NCBI RefSeq assembly: GCF_048323755.1
Contig: NZ_JBLWFS010000004.1
Coordinates: 186,001 to 250,000, forward strand
DNA: 64,000 bases
Source: Alkalihalobacterium sp048323755
GTDB lineage: Bacteria > Bacillota > Bacilli > Bacillales > Bacillaceae_F
Direction: 5' to 3'
The position numbers and the translations under genes are program-made. A model generated the notes under the pieces. It saw only the letters and a program-made list of their open reading frames with translations, made no database searches and had not been told where the DNA came from. Below are positions 1 to 8,821 of the stretch, in pieces (the first letter of the stretch is position 1; each line of letters starts with the position of its first letter).

Positions 1-798
1 ATTAAAAATAGTGATGAAACGTTAGACAAAATTTTGAAATCAAATTGTTCAGTAAGTAGGTTCGGAGATGGAGAATTTAATGTTATGCTTGGTCGTGGTA
101 TAAATTTCCAAAAATATTCAGGAGTTCTCAGGGATAGACTATTTGAAATAATTAATAGTCAACGTTCTAACCACATTGTTTGCATTCCGTATGTATTTAA
201 AAGTATGAGAGGTCTTACACCCAAATCAATGAACTATTGGAGAAAATACATGGGTGCAAAATATAATGATATAAAAACTCTTCTTAACTCTAATAACGAA
301 TACTATGACTCCCTAGTGACAAGAGTTTATATCGATCATTTAGATAAAAGTAAATCATTGGAGCGATTTAAAAAATTTAAAAAAATATGGGACGGAAAAA
401 ATATTGTAATTGTTGAAGGTTCAAAAACTAGGTTCGGTAGGGGAAATAATTTATTAGAGAATAGTAGGTCAATAAAAAGAATAATTTGTCCTGCGGAAAG
501 TGCATTTTCTAAATATCAGGATATTGTTACAGAAGTAAAAAAACAAAGTAGAGAGGATTTAATATTAATTTCACTTGGACCTGCCGCTACAGTATTAGCT
601 TATGATTTGGCGAAAAGTGGGTTCCAAGCAATAGATATTGGTCACATTGATATTGAATATGAATGGTTTTTGCAAGGTACTAACGACAAAATACCTATAA
701 AGAATAAATATGTTAATGAAGTAAAAGGGGGAAGACGGGTCGATTTTACAAGGGATATAGAATATGAGGAACAGATTGTAAAAAGAATTGATGAATAA
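1..798 (+). CDS. GT-D type glycosyltransferase (DUF1792), 5' truncated by window edge
   Basis: The reading frame is open from base 1 with no stop upstream, so the true start lies outside the window and at least 265 residues are visible. The N-terminal FGDGEF and the C-terminal ISLGPAATVLAYDLAKSG segment followed by DIGHID are typical of the GT-D (SP_1767/DUF1792) glycosyltransferase fold, which adds sugars to surface glycoproteins. It lies just upstream of spsIJKL on the same strand. I infer that it acts in spore-surface glycan assembly. The donor and acceptor cannot be read from sequence. Confidence 0.75.
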   Translation: MKNSDETLDKILKSNCSVSRFGDGEFNVMLGRGINFQKYSGVLRDRLFEIINSQRSNHIVCIPYVFKSMRGLTPKSMNYWRKYMGAKYNDIKTLLNSNNEYYDSLVTRVYIDHLDKSKSLERFKKFKKIWDGKNIVIVEGSKTRFGRGNNLLENSRSIKRIICPAESAFSKYQDIVTEVKKQSREDLILISLGPAATVLAYDLAKSGFQAIDIGHIDIEYEWFLQGTNDKIPIKNKYVNEVKGGRRVDFTRDIEYEEQIVKRIDE

Positions 799-870
799 GA
801 AATCATCTAGAGATTTTAAAGTTCCCAAATCACCCCTATTTTCGGTAGGACAACTTTCTTTCTCATTTCT

Positions 871-897
871 ACAAGAATAGAGTACTACCATAGTGAA
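871..897 (+). promoter_or_regulatory. candidate sigma-K promoter for spsI
   Basis: AC at 871-872 is separated by 16 bases from CATAGTGAA at 889-897. The consensus is CATANNNTA, so one position is off. The neighbouring genes have perfect matches, and B. subtilis sps genes are known to be sigma-K dependent, which supports this weaker site. Confidence 0.45.
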
Positions 898-926
898 ATT
901 TCTCTAGTCATAAAGGGTGTGAAAAA

Positions 927-1679
927 ATGAAAGGAGTTATTCTAGCTGGAGGTAGAGGTACTCGACTAAAGCCTTTTACAAAAATTATTAATAAGCATCT
1001 TCTTCCAATTGGTCCATATCCGATGGTTTATTGGTCAATCCAGAAGCTAAAAGAGATAGGAATAACAGATATATTAATAGTAACCAATGAAGAACACTTA
1101 AGGTCTTTTGAAACATTATTTGATCAAGGACAGGAATTACAAGTGAATTTAAGTTACAAAGTTCAAAGAGCAGCCGATGGAATAGCAGATGGTATTTCAT
1201 ATGCAAGGTCATTTGTAAAAGATGAGAAATTTGTAACTTTACTTGGTGATAATATCTTTGAAGATTCACTATCGCCATATATTAACCGTTTTAAGAAGCA
1301 AACAAGTGGGGCGAGAGTTATATTAAAAAAGGTGCTTAACCCATCTCAATACGGAGTAGCCCTATTAAATGAAGAAAACAACTCTATACAATCGATCATA
1401 GAAAAACCAGCGAAATCAATTTCCAAATATTGTGTAACAGGTATATATATGTTCGATAACCAAGTATTTAAATACATTGATACAATTCATCCTTCAAGCC
1501 GAGGGGAGCTAGAGATTACAGATGTAAATAATTTGTATATAAAAGAAAAACAACTACAGTATGATATTCTAAATGGCTGGTGGATTGATGCAGGTACACA
1601 TGAATCACTATATAAAGCAAATACATTAGTGCTTCAAAACTTGGAAGGTAATTCGCTGATAAAGGGGGGGGGAATGTGA
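927..1679 (+). CDS. spsI: Glucose-1-phosphate thymidylyltransferase, SpsI type
   Basis: Makes dTDP-glucose from dTTP and glucose-1-phosphate, the first step of dTDP-rhamnose-type sugar synthesis. The nucleotidyltransferase signature GGRGTRL is at residues 8-14, and LGDNIF, carrying a metal-binding Asp, follows near residue 107. At 250 residues it is shorter than housekeeping RmlA (about 290) and matches the short SpsI form. The ATG at 927 follows AAAGGGTGTG. Its stop overlaps the start of the next gene (ATGTGA), so the two are translationally coupled. Gene order I-J-K-L matches the end of the B. subtilis sps operon for spore coat polysaccharide. Confidence 0.88.
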   Translation: MKGVILAGGRGTRLKPFTKIINKHLLPIGPYPMVYWSIQKLKEIGITDILIVTNEEHLRSFETLFDQGQELQVNLSYKVQRAADGIADGISYARSFVKDEKFVTLLGDNIFEDSLSPYINRFKKQTSGARVILKKVLNPSQYGVALLNEENNSIQSIIEKPAKSISKYCVTGIYMFDNQVFKYIDTIHPSSRGELEITDVNNLYIKEKQLQYDILNGWWIDAGTHESLYKANTLVLQNLEGNSLIKGGGM

Positions 1680-2638
1680 GAAAACACCTTCTAATTACTG
1701 GTGGTGCTGGGTTTATCGGATCAAATTTCATTGAATATATGTTAAAGAATTCAGATTATGCAATTACGAATATAGATGTCCTAACATATGCAGGAGATTT
1801 AGATAATACGCTCGGTTTTCAATGTTATCCTAATTACCGTTTTATTCAATGTGATATTAGTAATAACAATCAATTAAAGCAAGTCTTTGATTATAGTTAC
1901 GATTGTATAATAAATTTTGCTGCAGAATCCCATGTTGATCGAAGTATTGAAAATGCACAACCCTTCCTAACAACAAATATTTATGGGACTTTAAACGTGC
2001 TTAACTTTGTGCTAAGTGGAAAAGCCAAAAAGATGATACAAATATCTACAGATGAAGTGTACGGATCTCTAGAAGAAAACAATCTCCCCTTTACAGAAAA
2101 ATCTTCCCTTAATCCCAATAATCCTTATTCAGCTAGCAAAGCAAGCGCTGATTTATTGGTTCGATCCTTTTATCAAACTCATCAACTACCACTAATTATT
2201 ACTAGGTGTAGCAATAATTATGGACCAAAACAGCATATTGAAAAGTTTATTCCTAAAGTGATCACAAATGCTCTAAATGATCAAAACATTCCGTTGTATG
2301 GTGATGGGCAACATGTTAGAGATTGGTTATTTGTTGAGGATCATTGTCGCGCTATTCACAAAGTCTTAGAACATGGTGAAATAGGTGAAATATATAATAT
2401 TGGTGGAGAGAATCAACGAACGAATGAAGAAGTCATTTCTTTTATCCTCGATTATTTAGGCAAAGATAAAAGCTTAATTAAGTATGTAAAAGATCGTAAG
2501 GGACATGACAGAAGATATTCAATAAATTGGGAAAAAATTCATAAGGAATTAGGGTGGAAGCCTGAAATCTCGTTTATAGAAGGTTTAACAACTACGATTG
2601 AATGGCATAGAAATAAATTAACTCAACAAAGTAGGTGA
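1676..2638 (+). CDS. spsJ: dTDP-glucose 4,6-dehydratase, SpsJ
   Basis: Extended short-chain dehydrogenase that converts dTDP-glucose to dTDP-4-keto-6-deoxyglucose using bound NAD. The Rossmann motif GGAGFIGS is at residues 9-16. The catalytic Thr-Asp-Glu of STDEVYG is at 125-127 and the Tyr-x3-Lys pair at Y151/K155 (YSASK). Full length at 320 residues. The GTG start at 1676 overlaps the spsI stop by four bases and follows a G-rich ribosome binding site. It supplies the substrate for SpsK and SpsL. Confidence 0.92.
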   Translation: MRKHLLITGGAGFIGSNFIEYMLKNSDYAITNIDVLTYAGDLDNTLGFQCYPNYRFIQCDISNNNQLKQVFDYSYDCIINFAAESHVDRSIENAQPFLTTNIYGTLNVLNFVLSGKAKKMIQISTDEVYGSLEENNLPFTEKSSLNPNNPYSASKASADLLVRSFYQTHQLPLIITRCSNNYGPKQHIEKFIPKVITNALNDQNIPLYGDGQHVRDWLFVEDHCRAIHKVLEHGEIGEIYNIGGENQRTNEEVISFILDYLGKDKSLIKYVKDRKGHDRRYSINWEKIHKELGWKPEISFIEGLTTTIEWHRNKLTQQSR

Positions 2639-2645
2639 CTAATTA

Positions 2646-3494
2646 GTGCGGATTTTAATTACGGGTGCTAATGGCCAGCTAGGAAAAGAGTTAACACGAG
2701 AGGCAAAACAAGTATCAGAAGTTACAGCAGTAGGAAAAGAGAAGCTTGATATAACTAATGTTTCAGAAGTAAAAGAAATAGTAAACAATATTAAACCAGA
2801 TATCATCGTTCACTCAGCGGCATATACAGCTGTAGACAATTGTGAGAATGAAAAAAAGAAAGCATTTGAGGTTAATAGTTTAGGTACGCTAAATGTAACT
2901 AAAGCAGCGGATCAAGTGGGAGCAAGTATCGTCTATCTTAGTAGCGATTACATTTTCAGTGGTGAGAAGACGACGCCTTATATTGAAAGAGACGAACCAA
3001 ATCCGAAGAATATATATGGTATGAGCAAATGGCTCGGAGAACAGCTGATTCAATCGTCAACGAGTAAATTTCATATTGTTAGAACGTCTTGGTTATTTGG
3101 GAGTGGTGGCGAGAATTTTGTGAAAACGATCCTCAAACTAGCGAAGCAAAATAAAGAGATTAAAGTAGTTAATGACCAAGTTGGGTCACCAACATATACA
3201 AAAGATTTAGCTGGTGTCATTATGCAGTTAATTTATAAAAAATTTGGTATTTATCATGTTAGTAACATGGGGTGTTGTACGTGGTATATGTTTGCAAAAC
3301 ATATTTTAAAACAAGCAGGTTATGATCCAGGTCTTATTCAACCAACAACGACTCAAGAGTATGGGGCGAGAGCAACTAGACCAGCCTATTCCGCTTTGGG
3401 TCACGAATCACTACAACGTGAAGGTATTCCTGACCCTAGGGGATGGCAAGAGGCTGTTAATGAATTCATAAGGGAGGAGTTAAATCGTGATTGA
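2646..3494 (+). CDS. spsK: dTDP-4-dehydrorhamnose reductase, SpsK
   Basis: NAD(P)H-dependent reductase of the RmlD family that performs the last reduction to a dTDP-6-deoxyhexose such as dTDP-rhamnose. GANGQLG at residues 7-13 is the nucleotide-binding loop; SSDYIFSG and the Y124-x3-K128 pair (YGMSK) form the active site. The length of 282 residues is typical. The GTG start lies seven bases after the spsJ stop, and the 3' end overlaps the next gene by eight bases. Confidence 0.9.
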   Translation: MRILITGANGQLGKELTREAKQVSEVTAVGKEKLDITNVSEVKEIVNNIKPDIIVHSAAYTAVDNCENEKKKAFEVNSLGTLNVTKAADQVGASIVYLSSDYIFSGEKTTPYIERDEPNPKNIYGMSKWLGEQLIQSSTSKFHIVRTSWLFGSGGENFVKTILKLAKQNKEIKVVNDQVGSPTYTKDLAGVIMQLIYKKFGIYHVSNMGCCTWYMFAKHILKQAGYDPGLIQPTTTQEYGARATRPAYSALGHESLQREGIPDPRGWQEAVNEFIREELNRD

Positions 3495-3942
3495 AGGTGT
3501 CAAGGTAAAAAAACTTCTGAAACACTGTGATGATCGCGGTTTTTTTGCTGAACTAGTGAGAGATGACGAGGATTTGTTAGAACGTTTTGGGCAAGCGTCC
3601 TGGTCTATGAGTTATCCTGGGGTTATAAAAGCATTCCATTATCATGAAGAACAAGATGATGTATGGTTCTTTCCTGCTGGAAACGCTCAAGTCGTTCTTC
3701 ATGACCTTCGAAAGGACTCCAATACAGTTGGTGAAACAGATGTGATATACATGGGTGAAGAAAACCCTATCGTTTTACTCATACCAAAGGGGGTGGCACA
3801 TGGTTATCGAGTATTAGGGCAAAAGCCAGCTACAATCATTTACTTTACTACGAAGTCCTATAAATCTAAAAATCCAGATGAAAAACGAATTCCTTATGAT
3901 GATCCAACCATTGGATTTAATTGGGAAACAAAGTACCGCTGA
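3487..3942 (+). CDS. spsL: dTDP-4-dehydrorhamnose 3,5-epimerase-like protein, SpsL
   Basis: A short RmlC-type cupin of 151 residues, against about 180 for housekeeping RmlC, as seen for SpsL. The HYHEEQDDVWFF segment (His51 and His53) carries the active-site histidine region, and IPKGVAHGYRVLG is a typical second cupin strand pair. The GTG start follows GGGAGGAG and overlaps spsK. It is the last gene of the operon, with a terminator 70 bases downstream. Whether it is a full 3,5-epimerase or a specialised 3-epimerase cannot be read from sequence. Confidence 0.85.
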   Translation: MIEGVKVKKLLKHCDDRGFFAELVRDDEDLLERFGQASWSMSYPGVIKAFHYHEEQDDVWFFPAGNAQVVLHDLRKDSNTVGETDVIYMGEENPIVLLIPKGVAHGYRVLGQKPATIIYFTTKSYKSKNPDEKRIPYDDPTIGFNWETKYR

Positions 3943-4011
3943 AATTTAAAAAGTCTCAAATTATAAGCACAAGATATTAACAGAAGTAAATAGGCAAACT
4001 TGTACAAAAGT

Positions 4012-4048
4012 AAACGCTCTGATTAAAACCTGAGCGTTTATTTATTTT
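4012..4048 (+). terminator. Intrinsic terminator of the sps operon
   Basis: AAACGCTC at 4012-4019 pairs perfectly with GAGCGTTT at 4032-4039, followed by a T-rich stretch. It ends the spsI-spsL transcript. Confidence 0.75.
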
Positions 4049-4457
4049 CCACTGTTAAATAGGTATAAAAAACTACTAAATATAACAATATTAAATTGGC
4101 TATATTAAGTACATTTTTTATAAATATAGTAACGAAAATAGCTTAAATATTTCCGTCCTTGAATAAAGTTCCTCTTTGATTTACTTTTCACTTACTGGAA
4201 CTAGTTATTAATACAATCATATCTTTAAAATTTACATAAAGTGTATGTAAAAGTAATTTTAACCATAAGTACGTATAACTTACTCAAAAAATGAAGTGAT
4301 ACGAAATATTCCCGAGATCGCAATGTTATTAAGAATACTAATAATTAAACAACACTTGTCACAAGCATAAATACGTAAATGCATTGTTCTTTTTTTAGTT
4401 TTACAAAGCTACAAAGTTTTCTGATGTTAGTTGTAGAAAGGTGATGAAAATAAACAA
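4049..4457. other. AT-rich intergenic gap with no recognised gene
   Basis: About 410 bases between the sps terminator and the next glycosyltransferase. I found no open frame with a ribosome binding site and no RNA element I recognise. CATA-containing boxes (CATAAGTAC, CATAAATAC) occur but none has an AC at the sigma-K spacing with a proper -10 end, so the promoter of the next gene is unassigned. Confidence 0.5.
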
Positions 4458-5387
4458 ATGAAAAAGAAGTATATTTTAGTAAGTATGGTAAAAAACGAGG
4501 CAGATATTATTGAATCCTTTGTTAGGTATCATCTATGTATTTTTGATCAAATAATCATTTTAGATAATAAAAGTACAGATAATACATGTCATATTCTTGA
4601 GCAGTTAAAGCATGAAGGAATACCCCTAACGATCATAAAAGATGAGAGCCTAGAATTTATTAAAGGGAAAAAAACAACGAAGCTTGTATATGATACGTTG
4701 CAAAAACATAACCCTGACGTTATTTTTTTATTAGATGCTGACGAATTTCTCACAAGTGTAGGATCGAATGTTCATCCGAGAGAATACATCGATCAACTCA
4801 TCCAAGATAAGGTGTACTACATTAACAGAGAAAATTACTTGCCACATTCTTCCGATAATATGAGTGAGCAATTTGTGCCGAAGCGTATCATTCATAAGAG
4901 TGATGATACGATTTCCAGAAAAGTTATTTTTACAAGGAAGATTTTAAAAAACTTTAAGATTAATATCGGTCAAGGAAACCATGGCTTATTACCTGGAAAT
5001 AAAAGTGTAAAAAGAGAAACATTAAATAATTTAAAAATTGCACACTTTCCTTTTCGTTCTATTGAGCATTTTAAATCAAAGGTAATTATAGGCTGGATTG
5101 CTAATTTATCTAGGCATGATCGAAAAGAGAAGGACTCTCTTCCTTGGAAACATTGGTTTAATAAAGTTAGAGCAAACCCTGATATCACTTTTGCTGAATT
5201 ATTTGCAAATAAACAGTTTACAAGGAAACCTATAAATCTTTCATTTTGTAATGAAATAAAAATGAAATACTCTAAGAAAAATGAAGTTTGTTTTATGAAA
5301 AACTTACTAAATTATTGTGAATTATTAGCCTTAGATCAGGCTGATTTAAGAAATAAATTATTAAATCAAAAGGGTCATGAGAGATAA
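4458..5387 (+). CDS. Family 2-like glycosyltransferase
   Basis: A 309-residue protein beginning with VSMVKNEADIIESFVRYH and a DNKSTDNT segment. This is the N-terminal pattern of the Glyco_tranf_2_4 group. The metal- and sugar-nucleotide-binding DAD is at residues 93-95 (LLDADEF). There is no signal peptide or membrane segment, so it is a cytoplasmic enzyme. The ATG follows GAAAGGTGATG. It lies between spsL and a large double-domain glycosyltransferase, so a role in decorating a spore-surface glycan or glycoprotein is inferred. Confidence 0.75.
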   Translation: MKKKYILVSMVKNEADIIESFVRYHLCIFDQIIILDNKSTDNTCHILEQLKHEGIPLTIIKDESLEFIKGKKTTKLVYDTLQKHNPDVIFLLDADEFLTSVGSNVHPREYIDQLIQDKVYYINRENYLPHSSDNMSEQFVPKRIIHKSDDTISRKVIFTRKILKNFKINIGQGNHGLLPGNKSVKRETLNNLKIAHFPFRSIEHFKSKVIIGWIANLSRHDRKEKDSLPWKHWFNKVRANPDITFAELFANKQFTRKPINLSFCNEIKMKYSKKNEVCFMKNLLNYCELLALDQADLRNKLLNQKGHER

Positions 5388-5528
5388 GTTCCAAATCAAA
5401 GCCAACATAAGTATCGACAATTTTATCAACCTAGTCATTCCTAATATAAATAATCACAAAACAATCCCATAAGTTCATGGATTTGTATGTAGTTCAACTT
5501 AGAAGATTGTAGGAGAAGGAGGATTTAA

Positions 5529-7619
5529 ATGGATAACTATGACCTTTGGGTTAAATACAATGAGTTTACAGAAGGTGATAAGAAAGGAATTCTTCAACAA
5601 ATTAATAAATTAAAATATAAACCTTTGTTCTCAGTTATACTTCCAGTGTATAACATTGATGAAAAGTGGCTAAGAAAGTGTATTGAATCTGTACGGAATC
5701 AACTTTATCCATATTGGGAATTGTGTATTGCTGATGATGGTTCTAACAATATAAATACAAAACGTACATTAGCCGAATATGAAGAAAAGGATAAACGAAT
5801 TAAAGTCATTTATAGAGATAATAATGGACATATTTCTGCAGCTTCTAATTCAGCTTTAGACATAGCGAAGGGAGAATTTATTGCTTTATTAGATCAAGAT
5901 GATGAACTGGCATCTAATGCTTTATTTGAAAATGCTAAACTTTTAAATCAACACAAAGATGCAGATATGATTTATAGTGATGAAGATAAAATAGATAGTA
6001 ATGGAAAAAGGTTTGCACCTTATTTTAAACCAGATTGGTCGCCAGATACGTTTTTATCACAAATGTACACTTGTCACCTGGGTGTGTATCGAACAGAGCT
6101 AGTTCGTGAAATAGGTGGATTTCGGATTGGTTATGAGGGGAGTCAGGATTGGGACCTGGTATTGAGATTAACAGAGAAGACTAATAAAATATATCATATT
6201 CCTAAAGTACTATATCATTGGAGAACTTTACCTACCTCAACCGCTTCCGGACCAAAAGCAAAAAATTATGCATATGTATCGGCACAGAAATGTATTCAAG
6301 AGGCTCTCGATCGAAGAGGTGAAGGGGGAATAGTTAAACCGCTTCGAAATTATCCGGGCCAATTTAGGGTTCATTACCCACTTAGGAACCAACCATTAAT
6401 ATCAATCATCATACCAACAAAGGATAAACCAGAACTATTAGAAACGTGTATAAAATCAATTTTTCAACACACGAGTTATCAGAATTTTGAAGTAATTATT
6501 GTTGACAATGGAAGCGTTCAAAATAGTACATTCCGTTTATTTTCGAAATGGCAAATGCTCTACAAAGAAAAACTCAGAGTATTTCCGTTAGAAATTCCTT
6601 TTAATTGGTCTAGGCTCAATAATAAAACTGTTAGGCATGAAGCTAAAGGTGATCTACTTTTATTTTTAAATAATGATATCAAAGTAAATAAACCTAATTG
6701 GTTAGAAGAGATGGCAAGTTATGCAAATCGTCCAAGTATTGGGGCTGTCGGACCTAAGCTTCTTTTTGCAAATAATACAATTCAGCATGCTGGAGTTGTT
6801 CTAGGCATTAATGAAGTTGCTGGACATGTGTTTAAAGGTTATTCAAACAATAGCCCAGGTTACTTTTGTCGATTATTAATGACATCTAATTTTGCGGCAG
6901 TTACCGGAGCTTGCCTAATGGTCAAAAGGTCTATTTTTGAGAAAGTGGGAGGGTTTGATGAAAATTATCCAGTTGCCTTAAGCGACATTGATTTTTGTTT
7001 AAAATTATTAGAGCAAAATTTATATAATGTAGTGTTGCAAGACATAGAACTTTATCATTTTGAGTCAAAAAGCCGAGGGTATGAGGATACACCCGAAAAG
7101 CGGAAAAGGTTTGATAAAGAAAAAGCACGTTTAAATAATAAATGGGGTAGTTTATTACAAAGTGACCCTTTTTATAATATCAACCTCACCAAAAGAGATG
7201 CGAACTTTTCATTAAATACTGATTTTGTATATTCAAAGGAAAGAGAAAGCGAGGACTTTAAAATAATTCCTGATCGTATTATTAATCAACACAATTATGT
7301 AACAGGCTTTATAGATGAAGTAAATGTTCAAGAGAGTAAAATTATAGTAACTGGTTGGGCGAGAAACCCGTTCAATGACCAACCACCTAGTAATGTAATT
7401 TTTTTAAATCAAAAAGAAGAAGTGATTGGAGTTGCTAAATGTGAGTTAGTAAGAAATGATGTCGCTCAACATTTAAAAAATGATGATATGCAACGTTCAG
7501 GTTGGATGGTTTGTTTACCTAAAAGGCGGTTACAGAAAGGGGGAAATATTATCAAATGTTATATCCTCCTCGATAGTAAAGCATATGCTTTAAAAGGCCG
7601 TATTAATATAACGCTTTAA
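5529..7619 (+). CDS. Two-domain family 2 glycosyltransferase
   Basis: A 696-residue enzyme with two GT2 domains. The first starts at SVILPVYN near residue 35, with ADDGS and LLDQDDE. The second starts at ISIIIPTKD near residue 290, with VDNGS and FLNNDIKV. Such tandem enzymes add two sugars in turn, as in O-antigen and rhamnan synthesis. The last 100 or so residues form a separate segment rich in beta-type sequence (VTGWARNPF) that I do not recognise. A strong GGAGAAGGAGG precedes the ATG. The sulfotransferase-like gene follows at a short gap, suggesting one transcript. Confidence 0.82.
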   Translation: MDNYDLWVKYNEFTEGDKKGILQQINKLKYKPLFSVILPVYNIDEKWLRKCIESVRNQLYPYWELCIADDGSNNINTKRTLAEYEEKDKRIKVIYRDNNGHISAASNSALDIAKGEFIALLDQDDELASNALFENAKLLNQHKDADMIYSDEDKIDSNGKRFAPYFKPDWSPDTFLSQMYTCHLGVYRTELVREIGGFRIGYEGSQDWDLVLRLTEKTNKIYHIPKVLYHWRTLPTSTASGPKAKNYAYVSAQKCIQEALDRRGEGGIVKPLRNYPGQFRVHYPLRNQPLISIIIPTKDKPELLETCIKSIFQHTSYQNFEVIIVDNGSVQNSTFRLFSKWQMLYKEKLRVFPLEIPFNWSRLNNKTVRHEAKGDLLLFLNNDIKVNKPNWLEEMASYANRPSIGAVGPKLLFANNTIQHAGVVLGINEVAGHVFKGYSNNSPGYFCRLLMTSNFAAVTGACLMVKRSIFEKVGGFDENYPVALSDIDFCLKLLEQNLYNVVLQDIELYHFESKSRGYEDTPEKRKRFDKEKARLNNKWGSLLQSDPFYNINLTKRDANFSLNTDFVYSKERESEDFKIIPDRIINQHNYVTGFIDEVNVQESKIIVTGWARNPFNDQPPSNVIFLNQKEEVIGVAKCELVRNDVAQHLKNDDMQRSGWMVCLPKRRLQKGGNIIKCYILLDSKAYALKGRINITL

Positions 7620-7651
7620 ATAAGAGTGGAGTTAAAGGGGTGGAAATTAAA

Positions 7652-8764
7652 GTGATTAAAAAACGTGAAATTATTTTACATGTTGGTTTGCATAAAACGG
7701 GTACAACAAGTATCCAGCGAACATTATTCAATGAAGAAAATAATCAAATATTAGAAAAGAAAGGTTATATTTATCCAAGGAGTTGGCCTTCAAATCATTC
7801 CATTCCTATTTATAGTGTGTTTTCTGAGCATCCAGAAAGATATCATATTAACATTAGGAATGGATATACAACTGCAAATATTATAGCTAAAAATCAAGAG
7901 TATTTAAGAAACTTTGAAAAAGAGATTGTGAATCGAGGGAAATCTAAGATCATTATATCAGGTGAAGATATTTCAGTTCTACCTCATGAAAATTTGCAAG
8001 CATTTAAAAAGTATATAATGTCTCTATTTCAAGAGGAGACGAAGGTCACGGTTATGATGTATTTAAGAAATCCTGTAAGTTGGTCAATTAGTAATATTCA
8101 GGAAATTATTAAAAGCGGAGGTTTTTATGAAACTGCGTTAACTCATATGAATACTACGTATAAAAATAACTTCAAAAACAAAATTGAAAAATTTATACAA
8201 GTATTTGGAAAGCAAAATATTAAATTATATTCTTTTGAAGAGACTCTTCCACATCAGTATGGAGTAATTGGTCATTTCTTATCATCTCTAAATTTTAAAG
8301 AAAGTGAAATCAACCAATTTCATATTCAAAAAGCTAATGAAAGCATATCATTAATTGCTGGAAATATCCTTTCATATATAAACGTAAGAATCCCGATGAT
8401 TTATAATGGAAAAATAAATGAAAATAGAGCCCAGAGGGACTACGTACCGCTTTTGAATATAAAAGGATCTAAATTTGATATCCCTATTAGTGACAAGATA
8501 AAAATTTTTGAAAGTAGAAAAGAGGATACCATTTGGTTAAGGGATAATTACGGAATTGATTATTCAAATCTGAGTGGAGTTCAGGATAGTAATTTGAAAT
8601 ATGAATTTACTGAAGAAATTATTTTAAGCATTAAGAAAGCGTATTATCAACTTTCACCTCCACTAAAAAAATTAGTAGAAGAATATTTAAAAATTCAGTT
8701 AGAGAAAAATAGTAATGCTCGAAGTAAAAAATTAATTTTAAAGTTATTAGGTGAAATAAGTTGA
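7652..8764 (+). CDS. Sulfotransferase-like protein
   Basis: The N-terminus reads LHVGLHKTGTTSIQRTLF, which matches the P-loop-like PAPS phosphate-binding motif of sulfotransferases (HKTGTTS). A later segment (VMMYLRNPVSWSISN) resembles the 3'-phosphate-binding strand with Arg and Ser. GTG at 7652 is chosen because AAAGGGG lies 11 bases before it; the in-frame GTG at 7640 overlaps that ribosome binding site. About 370 residues, cytoplasmic. In this setting it would sulfate a glycan or a polysaccharide intermediate. No PAPS synthesis genes are in the window. Confidence 0.7.
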   Translation: MIKKREIILHVGLHKTGTTSIQRTLFNEENNQILEKKGYIYPRSWPSNHSIPIYSVFSEHPERYHINIRNGYTTANIIAKNQEYLRNFEKEIVNRGKSKIIISGEDISVLPHENLQAFKKYIMSLFQEETKVTVMMYLRNPVSWSISNIQEIIKSGGFYETALTHMNTTYKNNFKNKIEKFIQVFGKQNIKLYSFEETLPHQYGVIGHFLSSLNFKESEINQFHIQKANESISLIAGNILSYINVRIPMIYNGKINENRAQRDYVPLLNIKGSKFDIPISDKIKIFESRKEDTIWLRDNYGIDYSNLSGVQDSNLKYEFTEEIILSIKKAYYQLSPPLKKLVEEYLKIQLEKNSNARSKKLILKLLGEIS

Positions 8765-8821
8765 AAACGTAAAGTTGTCCAATTCTTATTCATTTGACTC
8801 TAAAGGAAGGAGTTCGCTTTT

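Noticed and set aside
4200..4457. Sigma-K promoter for the glycosyltransferase at 4458
   Set aside because: CATAAGTAC and CATAAATAC boxes lack the TA end and have no AC at 16-17 bases.
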